This document shows positions 24,653 through 32,888 of a stretch of 59,523 nt of DNA, in pieces; the first letter of the stretch is position 1, and each line of letters begins with the position of its first letter. A model generated the notes under the pieces. It was not told where the DNA came from and made no database searches. It saw nothing but the letters and a program-made list of their open reading frames with translations. The position numbers were made by a program, and so were the translations under genes. This stretch comes from Bacteroidota bacterium (GTDB lineage Bacteria > Bacteroidota > Bacteroidia > AKYH767-A > 2013-40CM-41-45), in assembly GCA_003151745.1 (NCBI GenBank), contig PLYJ01000254.1, positions 1 through 59,523 on the forward strand, given 5' to 3'.

Positions 24653-27119
24653 GAAGGTAAAGCATTACCTTGAAACGTTATCGGCGGCAAAAACTGTTTA
24701 TGATAAGTTCAAGGTTATTGATCCGCGTTACAATAGCGATTATGTGCAGAATGTCTGGACTGATGTAACGGGCTCAATGAGCTATGTGTCTAAGAAAAAC
24801 GGGTTGAATGAACCCCTTCCTAATTTCTGCCTGAAGGTTCCAACAGGCGGAGGCAAGACCTTGCTTGCAGCGCATACCATTGACAGCATCAATAAATATT
24901 TCCTTAAAACAAGAACAGGATTTATTTTGTGGATTGTGCCAACCACAGCTATATACAGGCAAACTCTGAACAGCTTAAAGAACCGTGAACATTCATACCG
25001 TCAGGTACTTGATTTGAGCAGCGGTGGCAAAACACTGATTCTTGAAAAGACGGATCGCTTTACTCCCGGTGACGTGTTGGATAATTTAGTAGTCACGCTG
25101 CTCATGCTGCCATCGGCAAGCAGGCAGAATAAAGAAACATTAAAGATATTTCAGGATGCAGGCGGCTTTGAACAGTTCTTTCCCGCTGAAGATGATTTGA
25201 CAGCCAATGAAGCATTGCTTAAAAAGATGCCCAACCTTGATTGCTTCGGCAAAGAGGGACAGGCATGGGGCAGGCAGATTAAAACTTCGCTTGGCAATAC
25301 GTTGCGTTTGCTTCAACCGGTTATCGTTATTGATGAAGGGCAGAAAGCATATAGCGACATTGCACAGGGAACCATTTACGGATTCAATCCTAAAATTATT
25401 TTTGAATTATCGGCTACTCCTCCTCCCAATGCAAACAAGCTGGTTGACATTCGCGGTCAGGAACTGAACCGCGAGCAGATGATTAAGCTGGACATTAATA
25501 TCACCAATAAAAAAAGCGCCAATTGGAAAGATACCTTGCTTTCGAGCGTTGAGAAAAGAAACCTGCTTGAAGAAAGGGCAAGAGAGTATGAAGCCAATAT
25601 GGGCATTCACATTCGCCCTATCACTTTAGTACAAGTTGAACGCACCGGTAAGGATCAGATTGGCGGAGGCTTCATCCATTCAGAAGATGCCAAACGTTAT
25701 TTAATTGAAGAGTGCCAGATTCCTGCAGAGCAGATAGCCATCAAGAGTAGCGAGAAGGATGATATTGAAGGCATTGATTTATATAGCAAGGATTGCAACA
25801 TACGGTATATCATAACCAAGCAGGCCTTGCAGGAAGGATGGGATTGTTCTTTTGCTTATGTGCTGACTATCCTTACGAATCCGAAAAGTGAAAATGCCAT
25901 TACGCAGTTGGTTGGCCGCATATTACGGCAACCCAATGCAAGAAAAACATTCATCAAAGACCTTGATGAATGTTACGTATTCTGCTTTCAGCAAAATGCA
26001 GGAGGATTAATGTCTAAAATCAAGGCTGGACTGGAAGGCGAAGGATTGGGAGATTTGGCAGGTCACGTTACCAGTGACGGAGACGGCGAAACGAAATTGC
26101 AGGAAAGCGTTGGCTATCGTGAACACTTTAAAAAGTTTGAAGGCAAAATATATTTACCTCATTTCATCATCCAGGAAACAGACGGATGGAGAGAACTTCG
26201 ATATGAAATGGATTTGGCAAGTCGCATTGACTGGAACAAAGTAGATTGCTCAGCCATTGGCAATTTAACGTTGACGCTCGATGAAGAAAAAGATGAAATG
26301 CTTGCCGTTGGCCTGAGTAGTGATTCTCAGCAACTGATTGAAAAGAAAGCAAGCATTCAGAAGCAAGGCGGTTTAATAATAGATTTGCTTTTTATTACCC
26401 GTCACTTGAATGATGTCATTCCCAATCCATGGGTGGCGTACAAGATTGCTGAAAATGCAATTGCATTGCTGAAAAAGAAAAACGATGAAACATTGATTGC
26501 AAGCAATCTTGTTTTCATTGTGGAAGAGCTGATTAAATTACTCAGGGAAGAAAGAGATAAACAGGCAGAAAAGGTTTTTAAAAAATTAATCGAAACAAAG
26601 AAGGTTTGCTTCCTTTTGCAGAAAGGAACTGGATTCAGTATTCCAAAGAATATAAAAGTTACCAGGTCGAACATCTTATTTAATGCCAACAAAGGAGAAC
26701 CTATTCAAAAAAGTCTTTTTGATAAGGTAGACAAAGATAATATGAATAGGTTGGAAGAGTCAGTTGCCATCTGCCTTGATGAACAAGATAAACTTTTGTG
26801 GTGGTACAGAAACATTGCCCGGGTTGATTATTTCGTGCAGGGATGGAAGCAACACAGAATCTATCCTGACTTTATTACTGCCAAACAAAATCCGAAGGAT
26901 AAACATGACTATTCGAAGGTTTACGTTTTGGAAACAAAAGGCGTTCACTTAAAAAACGAAGACACCGCTTACAAGAAAAGCATATTCGAAATTTGTAATA
27001 AGGAAGCAAAACAAAAACCATGGGATGAACTGGAACTGGAATTTTCACAACATGAAATTGAATTTCAGGTAGTTTTTGATGATGAATGGAAGAAGAAGGT
27101 GAATGAGATATTTGCCTGA
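24618..27119 (+). CDS. res: Type III restriction endonuclease Res subunit
   Basis: An 833-aa superfamily 2 ATPase with nuclease that cleaves DNA lacking Mod methylation. Walker A is PTGGGKT at 75-81, motif II the DExx variant IDEGQK near 237-242, motif III ELSATPP near 262, and motif VI in ITQLVGRILRQP near 430. The C-terminal nuclease has the PD-(D/E)xK form: YPDFITAKQ near 749 and VLETKG near 770. All parts are intact, so a working system is likely. Length is slightly under the 900-1000 of the phage P1/P15 enzymes. A hairpin terminator follows. Confidence 0.93.
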   Translation: MQLKEYQVKTIEKVKHYLETLSAAKTVYDKFKVIDPRYNSDYVQNVWTDVTGSMSYVSKKNGLNEPLPNFCLKVPTGGGKTLLAAHTIDSINKYFLKTRTGFILWIVPTTAIYRQTLNSLKNREHSYRQVLDLSSGGKTLILEKTDRFTPGDVLDNLVVTLLMLPSASRQNKETLKIFQDAGGFEQFFPAEDDLTANEALLKKMPNLDCFGKEGQAWGRQIKTSLGNTLRLLQPVIVIDEGQKAYSDIAQGTIYGFNPKIIFELSATPPPNANKLVDIRGQELNREQMIKLDINITNKKSANWKDTLLSSVEKRNLLEERAREYEANMGIHIRPITLVQVERTGKDQIGGGFIHSEDAKRYLIEECQIPAEQIAIKSSEKDDIEGIDLYSKDCNIRYIITKQALQEGWDCSFAYVLTILTNPKSENAITQLVGRILRQPNARKTFIKDLDECYVFCFQQNAGGLMSKIKAGLEGEGLGDLAGHVTSDGDGETKLQESVGYREHFKKFEGKIYLPHFIIQETDGWRELRYEMDLASRIDWNKVDCSAIGNLTLTLDEEKDEMLAVGLSSDSQQLIEKKASIQKQGGLIIDLLFITRHLNDVIPNPWVAYKIAENAIALLKKKNDETLIASNLVFIVEELIKLLREERDKQAEKVFKKLIETKKVCFLLQKGTGFSIPKNIKVTRSNILFNANKGEPIQKSLFDKVDKDNMNRLEESVAICLDEQDKLLWWYRNIARVDYFVQGWKQHRIYPDFITAKQNPKDKHDYSKVYVLETKGVHLKNEDTAYKKSIFEICNKEAKQKPWDELELEFSQHEIEFQVVFDDEWKKKVNEIFA

Positions 27120-27144
27120 GCATTTAGTCTCACAGTCTCCCGCT

Positions 27145-27176
27145 GCGCAGGATTTAGTTAATCCTGCGCTTTCTCT
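27145..27176 (+). terminator. res terminator
   Basis: GCGCAGGATT (27145-27154), loop TAGTT, AATCCTGCGC (27160-27169), then TTTCTCT: a perfect 10-bp stem with T-rich tail, 25 nt after the res stop. Confidence 0.8.
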
Positions 27177-27205
27177 AATGACAGCCCTCTAATGTGATCA
27201 ATTTA

Positions 27206-27263
27206 GTATCATGGTATCATTTCCTTAGGAATTTGATACTGTGATACCAAATTCCTATATTTG
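27206..27263 (+). promoter_or_regulatory. GTATCA inverted repeat copy 3 overlapping a promoter
   Basis: GTATCATGGTATCA (27206-27219) and TGATACTGTGATAC (27234-27247) with a 14-nt spacer. The TTG at 27233-27235, at the inner edge of the right arm, is followed after exactly 20 nt by TATATTTG (27256-27263): a complete Bacteroidota promoter, 23 nt before the ATG of the 412-aa gene. A protein bound to the repeat would cover the -33 element, so this copy reads as an operator. Confidence 0.65.
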
Positions 27264-27286
27264 TATATCTATAAAACACTATAGCT

Positions 27287-28525
27287 ATGACGAATGAAAA
27301 TAAAAAGAAGAAGCATCCGTGGACGGATGTTATCAAATATGAATTTGACACGGCAAAACGCAAGTATGAAATTTATAAAGAAACGCTGAAATGGTTTGAA
27401 ACCAGCGAGGAAGCGCAGGAGTATTTTAAAGATTTTAATCCTGACACGCTTGCAGTCACCCTCAGCAGCTATGCCTGGCGAAAAGCGGGTTGGATGGTAA
27501 CCAGGGACAGGGCGTTATGGACGCAGGAATATTATGCGCTGCAATATAAAAATGAGGCAGAAGCATGTCTTTCAAACATTCAGCAGAAAAAGCTTTTCGA
27601 CAGGCAATGCCAGTGGAGGGCAGAGGTGTTCACCCATCCTGCCATTGAAACCACGCATGATTTTAACTACTGGGAGCACAACGTGCTAAATTGTCCTTTC
27701 ATAGACCCCGTTACGGAGGAGGATGTGGCTCGTTATATTGAATTTCTGCAAACCTATCTCGGTGAGAACTTAGCTTTCCTTGGCGGCTGGCAGGATTATA
27801 ATACGTATAACTCTAACCTTCCTACAGTGAGCAAACTAATGAATAAGCCCAAAGAGGAAATGCAAGGGGAAGATAACGGCGAAGACGAATACGATGGTGC
27901 TGAGGAAGCGGAGGAGAAAGGCAGCCTGATGCCTCCCTGGTATGAATTTGTGAACAGCCGCACAGGAGACGGAAATTTTTTGCTGCTGCCTGACGTGCGA
28001 CAGGAAAGGGAATGGGCATACGGCAGAATAGCACAGCAAGAGCAAACAGAAATATGGGCAGAGAAATTTAAGCAGCATCCGCCTGACAAACGCCTGCCTT
28101 TATTTTTGTTTGGTGATGACACCATAGTGCCTTTTATAGAAGAATTTGAAAAGGATAGCAAAACTGTGATGGATGCTTACCTTGTTCATCAAAAAGCGGA
28201 TAGCAACCCGGAGGCGGAAAGCATGGAAGGTGTGGATGAAGCCATGCATAGCCTGCGGGATTGTTATGAATCGTTTCCGGTAGCCCCCGGCATCACGGAC
28301 TGGAAAGAGGCATTGATGATGACTGCCAGGCAATGGAAAAACACAAAGATGATGCGGATACTGCCTGTGACTTTTGAAGAATATATATTCCGCAGGCAAT
28401 GCGGCATTGAGCATCCCTATGATAAAGAACAGGCGAATGTTTACCGCAAAATGGCAGATGATTGCAAGGAGCGCATCCTTCGCGGCAGAGAACTGAAAGG
28501 AGAACCGCGAAATTTGGATTTCTAA
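27287..28525 (+). CDS. Unknown accessory protein, 412 aa
   Basis: I do not recognise the family. It is a soluble, Trp/Tyr- and Glu-rich protein without signal peptide or membrane span. The first 185 residues are mostly helical (FDTAKRKYEIYKETLKWF, FIDPVTEEDVARYIEFLQTYL); a very acidic linker follows (GEDNGEDEYDGAEEAEEKG, about 198-216), then a second helical part to the end. No nucleotide, metal or nuclease motif was seen. It has its own promoter with an overlapping inverted repeat, directly behind a type III restriction system and 4 nt from a convergent HTH gene; a defence or element-maintenance role is only suggested by this position. Confidence 0.7.
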   Translation: MTNENKKKKHPWTDVIKYEFDTAKRKYEIYKETLKWFETSEEAQEYFKDFNPDTLAVTLSSYAWRKAGWMVTRDRALWTQEYYALQYKNEAEACLSNIQQKKLFDRQCQWRAEVFTHPAIETTHDFNYWEHNVLNCPFIDPVTEEDVARYIEFLQTYLGENLAFLGGWQDYNTYNSNLPTVSKLMNKPKEEMQGEDNGEDEYDGAEEAEEKGSLMPPWYEFVNSRTGDGNFLLLPDVRQEREWAYGRIAQQEQTEIWAEKFKQHPPDKRLPLFLFGDDTIVPFIEEFEKDSKTVMDAYLVHQKADSNPEAESMEGVDEAMHSLRDCYESFPVAPGITDWKEALMMTARQWKNTKMMRILPVTFEEYIFRRQCGIEHPYDKEQANVYRKMADDCKERILRGRELKGEPRNLDF

Positions 28526-28529
28526 TGCT

Positions 28530-28811
28530 TTAGATTCTGTTAAATCCCTTTTGCAGCATCTCTTTAACATCAGCCAGCATGTAATAAAACTTGCCTCCCA
28601 TCTTTGTAAAGCGCAGCACCTTCTTTCTTCGCCATGCGGCTGCTGTCTTCTTGGAAATGTTCATGGCCCTGCACAGCTCGCTGTTGTCTATAAAGCCAAT
28701 ATCGGTTATCACCTCTTTGGCGCGGTCGGGCAGCTTGCTTTTTATTTCTTTTACTTCTGTATATATACCTGAGAGCAGCTCCTGCTCGGAAAGAAATTCG
28801 TTGTTTTTCAT
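28530..28811 (-). CDS. Excisionase/MerR-type HTH protein
   Basis: A 93-aa protein whose C-terminal 55 residues are a winged helix-turn-helix of the HTH_17 type: FIDNSELCRAMNISKKTAAAWRRKKVLRFTKMGGKFYYMLADVKEMLQKG. The N-terminal 38 residues are a charged helix. Such proteins accompany Bacteroidota mobile elements as excisionase-like or regulatory factors. The start is supported by AAGGA just upstream of the ATG. It is convergent with the 412-aa gene and closes the accessory island on the right. Dyads at 28825-28861 in its promoter suggest self-regulation. Confidence 0.8.
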   Translation of the reverse strand: MKNNEFLSEQELLSGIYTEVKEIKSKLPDRAKEVITDIGFIDNSELCRAMNISKKTAAAWRRKKVLRFTKMGGKFYYMLADVKEMLQKGFNRI

Positions 28812-28824
28812 AGTCCTTATTTTA

Positions 28825-28861
28825 GAGGATAATTACCTCGTATTTAGCCTTAAAGTTAAGG
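28825..28861. promoter_or_regulatory. Two dyads upstream of the HTH gene
   Basis: GAGG-ATAATTA-CCTC (28825-28839) and CCTTAA-AG-TTAAGG (28848-28861) lie 14-50 nt upstream of the HTH start, suitable for an operator. The rest of the gap to 28971 is A/T-rich without a gene. Confidence 0.4.
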
Positions 28862-28971
28862 ATTTCACCTGAAAAAATAAAATGAAATGAAGAAAATATA
28901 TGAACAAAATAACGGCTGCAATCAGGCACAGTTTCGCAATTTCAAACTAAAAAACATTGAACTTAAAAGCC

Positions 28972-29691
28972 TCACCATCCGCTTGCCAGCACATCAGCAA
29001 TGTGCATAGCTTTCATGGTTTTGTTTTGTTTCTTCATGTATCCGTCCAGATGCATGAGGCAGGAGAGGTCGGTGGAGATGATGTATTCGGCTTGTGTGGC
29101 TTCGGCATGTTTTATCTTTTGCTCTGCCATGCCAACAGCGATGGATTCAAACTTAACAGAGAACGTTCCGCCAAAGCCGCAGCATACTTCCACGTCTTCC
29201 ATCTCTTTCAGTTGAAGTCCTTTTACTTTGCTTAATAGCGTGCGCGGCTCCGTTTTAATTTTGCACTCGCGCAGGGCGCTGCATGCATCATGATACGTTG
29301 CCACACCATCCAGCTTTGCGCCCACATCCGTTACATTTAAAACATTCACCACAAAATCGCTGAACTCATACATGTTCTTCTGAATTTGCTTGTATTCATT
29401 ATGAAGGGCAGTGTTATGAAACAGTTCGGGATAATAATTTTTTACCATGCCCACACAGGAGGCCGAAGGAGCAACAATGTAGCGGTCATTAGAGAAATCA
29501 CGAATGAACTTCTCCCCCACCTCCTTGCATTGATCCCAGAATCCGGCGTTGAAAGCAGGTTGCCCGCAGCAGGTTTGGTTGGGGTTATAATTTACTGCGC
29601 AACCCAACCGCTCCAATACTTTTATCATATTGAAAGCTGTATCAGGATATATCTGGTCAACAAAGCAGGGGATGAAAAGATCAATTAACAT
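28972..29691 (-). CDS. lutA: LutA/YkgE-like (Fe-S)-binding oxidoreductase subunit
   Basis: A 239-aa protein with two cysteine-rich CCG domains: PCFVDQIYP at 9 onward with NQTCCGQPAFNAG near 38-50, and DACSALRECK near 135 with VCCGFGGTFSVK near 165-176. This is the LutA/YkgE subunit of the lactate utilisation (LutABC) complex, or the equivalent GlcF-like subunit. LutB and LutC are not adjacent here, so use in lactate oxidation is inferred. It follows the MFS permease gene on the same strand, separated by a long hairpin. Confidence 0.85.
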   Translation of the reverse strand: MLIDLFIPCFVDQIYPDTAFNMIKVLERLGCAVNYNPNQTCCGQPAFNAGFWDQCKEVGEKFIRDFSNDRYIVAPSASCVGMVKNYYPELFHNTALHNEYKQIQKNMYEFSDFVVNVLNVTDVGAKLDGVATYHDACSALRECKIKTEPRTLLSKVKGLQLKEMEDVEVCCGFGGTFSVKFESIAVGMAEQKIKHAEATQAEYIISTDLSCLMHLDGYMKKQNKTMKAMHIADVLASGW

Positions 29692-29747
29692 TAATTCGTT
29701 TAAGGTCTGATGTTGAAGAATGCGATATTAATAAATATGAATGAATA

Positions 29748-29826
29748 GAACGCGGATTATTATGATGGTTATGATTTACATGGATAAAATCTTAATGAAT
29801 CTTAATCATCATAAGAATCCGTGTTC
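29748..29826. terminator. Long hairpin between MFS gene and lutA
   Basis: GAACGCGGATTATTATGATG (29748-29767) is complementary with two mismatches to CATCATAAGAATCCGTGTTC (29807-29826). The right arm overlaps the MFS stop codon by 2 nt. ACACGGATT-type elements of this sort are common between genes in many phyla. Confidence 0.65.
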
Positions 29827-31228
29827 AACTTGTTTCACCTTTCAATGCTTCCGGTTTCAAGTTGTCCACACGAAGCAAAAGAACAATTCCGATAAGAAAG
29901 AAACAAGCAAGCACAAGGATGGAGTTGCGCATGCTTCCGGTCTCTTCATTGATGAAGCCGAAAGCGAACGTTCCAAGCACAGTGCCCATCTTGTCGCAGA
30001 CGTCATAGAAACTAAAATAGGAAGCATGGTCAATCGTTTCAGGCAGAAGCTTTGAGTAGGTTGAACGTGATAAAGATTGAATGCCTCCCATCACCAAACC
30101 AACTATGGCAGCAAGGGCAATAAATATATGTTCTTCATTAACGCCAAATCGTTTGTCATCAAAGTACGCGCCTATGGCGACAAGTATCCAAATAAAAATC
30201 GAGATGCCAAGCGCCCTGATGTTTCCAAACCTTTTTGACAGCGAAGAGAAAAGATAAGCCCCTGCAATAGCAACAAACTGGATGATTAATATAATAGCAA
30301 TCAACACAGACGTTTTAAGCTTCAGCTCGCTGTTGCCAAAAAGCGTAGCAACATACATGACGGTCTGCGCACCCATGTTGTAAAAGAAAAAGGAAAGTAG
30401 AAATCTTTTCAAACGGGAAGTATGCTTGAGTTCATTCCAGACTTTCTTCAACTCAAGATAACCATGAAAGATATACCTGCCTGCAGGCTTGAGGTTAAAC
30501 ACATTATTTGGAAGATGATTGAACGTGTATTGCGCAAAGACAAACCACCAGATGCCGACAGTGAGAAAAGAAATGCGTGAAGCAGGGCCGGAATAAAAGT
30601 CTTTTGCTGCCTTCAGTGCTGCAACATGATCCAATGATGGCGTGGCATTAATTAATTCCTGCATCTTTCCGGTAACATCAAAAAAGAATTGCGGACACTG
30701 GATCATAAAAAGATTAAAGATGAGCAGCAGCGAACTTCCTATATAACCCATGGCAAATCCTTTGGCGCTTACTTTGTCCTGATCAGCAGGTTCCGCAATT
30801 TCAGGAAGGAAGGCATTGTAAAAGACAATGCTTCCGGCATAACCTATTGCGGCAAAAACAGAGCCCATCACTCCAATTACAATCGTATCGGTACCTCTGA
30901 AGAAAAAGAGCGATGCACATGAAATGGCTCCCAGTGTGCTGAAGAAATACATGAACTTCTTTTTGTTGCCGCTGTAATCAGCGATAGAAGATAGCAGCGG
31001 GTTTAACGCCGCAATAACAAGAAATGCAATGGAGATGGCATACGTTTGTAAGGAATCAGCATTGAAGGTATGACCAAGAAATTGAACATCTCCTGACCCG
31101 TTGTGCGTTGTGACGGCGGTAAAGTATATAGGAAAAACCGCAGAGGTAATAGTGAGTGAATAGGCTGAGTTAGCCCAGTCATACATCGCCCATGCGTTAA
31201 TGATTTTCTTGTTTCCTTTTATAAGCAT
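29825..31228 (-). CDS. MFS permease, UMF1/Atg22-like family
   Basis: A 467-aa inner-membrane protein with about 12 spans. The start INAWAMYDWANSAYSLTITSAVFPIYF is the signature of the UMF1 (unknown major facilitator) family; further landmarks are NPLLSSIADYSGNKKKFMYFF, YNAFLPEIA and GGIQSLSRSTYSKLLP. The substrate is unknown. It lies between hemE and lutA on the same strand. There is no truncation. Confidence 0.88.
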   Translation of the reverse strand: MLIKGNKKIINAWAMYDWANSAYSLTITSAVFPIYFTAVTTHNGSGDVQFLGHTFNADSLQTYAISIAFLVIAALNPLLSSIADYSGNKKKFMYFFSTLGAISCASLFFFRGTDTIVIGVMGSVFAAIGYAGSIVFYNAFLPEIAEPADQDKVSAKGFAMGYIGSSLLLIFNLFMIQCPQFFFDVTGKMQELINATPSLDHVAALKAAKDFYSGPASRISFLTVGIWWFVFAQYTFNHLPNNVFNLKPAGRYIFHGYLELKKVWNELKHTSRLKRFLLSFFFYNMGAQTVMYVATLFGNSELKLKTSVLIAIILIIQFVAIAGAYLFSSLSKRFGNIRALGISIFIWILVAIGAYFDDKRFGVNEEHIFIALAAIVGLVMGGIQSLSRSTYSKLLPETIDHASYFSFYDVCDKMGTVLGTFAFGFINEETGSMRNSILVLACFFLIGIVLLLRVDNLKPEALKGETS

Positions 31229-31281
31229 TACAACCGGTATAAACCTAAAGTCTAAAGTTTAAGGTTGGTGAACATTAGGCT
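31229..31281. repeat. Heptamer repeat between hemE and MFS gene
   Basis: CCTAAAGTCTAAAGTTTAAGG is followed by an inverted counterpart in the hemE end (TAGGCTTTAAACATTAAACC, to about 31300). The words match those around ffh (6041-6078, 7449-7525). It can fold into a hairpin between the two genes. Confidence 0.6.
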
Positions 31282-32313
31282 TTAAACATTAAACCTGAAA
31301 CTTTTTACCGTATCTACAAAGCAACGAACTTTATCTCTTTCAATATCCGGATATAACCCGTGACCGAGATTAGCTATATGATGGCTTGGGCCGAAAGCTC
31401 TCAGCATTTTTTCTGTTTCATTTTTTATTGTTGCAAAGTCAGCATACAGAAGACAAGGATCCATATTGCCTTGTAATGTTTTCTTATCACCGATCAATTT
31501 TCTTGATTCTGCAATATCCATGTTCCAATCTAAACCAATCACATTGCAATTTAGCTTGCTCATCTCCGTTCTTGCGAAGTAAGCCCCTTTTGCAAAAACA
31601 ATCACGGGCACTTCACTAATAGCATCACATATTCTGGAAATATATTTGAGAGAGAACTCTGCATATTGTGAAGGAGAAAGAACTCCTGCCCATGAATCAA
31701 AGAGTTGAAGAATATCAGCACCTGCAGCAACCTGTCCTTTCAGATAGTTGATGGTGCTTTGTGTGATCTTCTCCAGCAGCTGGTGAGCAAGCAATGGCTG
31801 CGTGTAAAGAAACTTCTTTGCCTTGGAAAATGTTTTGCTTCCTTTTCCTTCTATCATGTAAGAAAGGATCGTCCACGGCGCACCTGCAAAACCAATTAGG
31901 GGAACCCGTCCATTCAATTCTTTTTTTGTAAGCTTAATAGCATCCATTACATATTGAAGATCTTCTGCCTGTGCAATATGAAGCTGCTGGATGTCCTTTT
32001 CATTCTCTACAACCTTATCAAACCAAGGACCTCTGTTTTCCACCATCTTATACGGTAATCCCATTGCTTCCGGAATTACGAGAATATCGGAAAAGATAAT
32101 GGCAGCATCCACACCAAGAATATCAACAGGCTGAATGGTGACTTGTGCTGCAAGCTCAGGCATTTCCACCATTTGTTTAAAATCATTGGCTTTCTTACGC
32201 ACTTCACGGTATTCTTCCAGCACTCGTCCTGCCTGGCGCATCAGCCACACGGGGGTTCGTTCAGTTTTTTCTCCACGAGCAGCTCGGAGTAATAAATCGT
32301 TCTTTAAAATCAT
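31282..32313 (-). CDS. hemE: Uroporphyrinogen decarboxylase HemE
   Basis: Converts uroporphyrinogen III to coproporphyrinogen III in heme synthesis. From the ATG at 32313 the protein is 343 aa, the usual size, and starts [30 protein letters not shown] with the substrate-binding RQAGR; further motifs are [35 protein letters not shown] and [11 protein letters not shown], ending LGHGLYPDI. The 34 extra codons upstream of this ATG translate the promoter. The -7 element ends 7 nt before the ATG, so the message is probably nearly leaderless. Confidence 0.94.
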   Translation of the reverse strand: MILKNDLLLRAARGEKTERTPVWLMRQAGRVLEEYREVRKKANDFKQMVEMPELAAQVTIQPVDILGVDAAIIFSDILVIPEAMGLPYKMVENRGPWFDKVVENEKDIQQLHIAQAEDLQYVMDAIKLTKKELNGRVPLIGFAGAPWTILSYMIEGKGSKTFSKAKKFLYTQPLLAHQLLEKITQSTINYLKGQVAAGADILQLFDSWAGVLSPSQYAEFSLKYISRICDAISEVPVIVFAKGAYFARTEMSKLNCNVIGLDWNMDIAESRKLIGDKKTLQGNMDPCLLYADFATIKNETEKMLRAFGPSHHIANLGHGLYPDIERDKVRCFVDTVKSFRFNV

Positions 32314-32319
32314 CCGGCG

Positions 32320-32327
32320 CAAAGGTA
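32320..32327 (-). promoter_or_regulatory. -7 element of hemE next to the start codon
   Basis: On the minus strand TACCTTTG matches TAnnTTTG. Transcription would begin within about 6 nt of the hemE ATG. No TTG is found at the -33 position, so the match is to half of the promoter. Confidence 0.4.
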
Positions 32328-32456
32328 GTTTTTGGAGGTTAAAAATTATAGTTTGGAAAGAGGGAGGCAAGAAAATAAGGAAATAGAAAAAAAACCTGTA
32401 TTTCTTGGCTCTCACCCCTATATACTTACCCCCCTTATCCCTACCTTTACCTACCC

Positions 32457-32888
32457 ATGCTGAAAGTTATTTCATTTCCCTTTTCAGACAAAGACCATTG
32501 CAACTCTGCTTTCAAAATCAGGAGAAAGGTTTTTGTAGATGAGCAGAAAGTATCGCGAGAAGAAGAGTTTGATGAGTTTGAAGAAACAAGCATGCATTAT
32601 CTCGTATTTCTTGATGACATGCCTGTTGGAGCAGCACGATGGAGAAAGACAGCCAAAGGAATTAAGCTGGAGCGCTTTGCTGTTCTAAAGGAGCATCGTA
32701 ATTCAGGAGCTGGCAGTATAGTGTTAAAAAAAGTGCTTGAAGATGTAATGCCGCTGAATGAAAAGATTTACCTCCATGCCCAGCTTGCAGCCATCAACTT
32801 ATATCGCAAAGCAGGATTTAGAGCAGAAGGTGATTTGTTTTCGGAAGCAGGCATTGATCATTACCTGATGGTTCTTAAAAGAGGCTGA
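32457..32888 (+). CDS. GNAT acetyltransferase, ElaA/YjcF-like
   Basis: A 143-aa acetyl-CoA-dependent N-acetyltransferase. The order [51 protein letters not shown] (acetyl-CoA-binding R-x-x-G-x-G/A loop near 80-88) and NLYRKAGF is that of the ElaA/YjcF group. The substrate is unknown. Its stop codon directly abuts the stop codon of the convergent thioredoxin-like gene with no spacer. Confidence 0.85.
   Translation: MLKVISFPFSDKDHCNSAFKIRRKVFVDEQKVSREEEFDEFEETSMHYLVFLDDMPVGAARWRKTAKGIKLERFAVLKEHRNSGAGSIVLKKVLEDVMPLNEKIYLHAQLAAINLYRKAGFRAEGDLFSEAGIDHYLMVLKRG

Noticed and set aside
22776-27119. Type I or BREX-like system
   Set aside because: Only two subunits, with Mod motif order IV before I and a Res SF2 helicase plus PD-(D/E)xK end; no HsdS or PglZ-like gene.
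27796-28161. Minus-strand frames opposite the 412-aa gene
   Set aside because: Ser/Leu/Pro-rich antisense products of an acidic coding region; the plus-strand frame has a full promoter.
28972-29691. Complete lutABC operon
   Set aside because: Only the LutA-like subunit is present; neighbours are an MFS gene and the accessory island.
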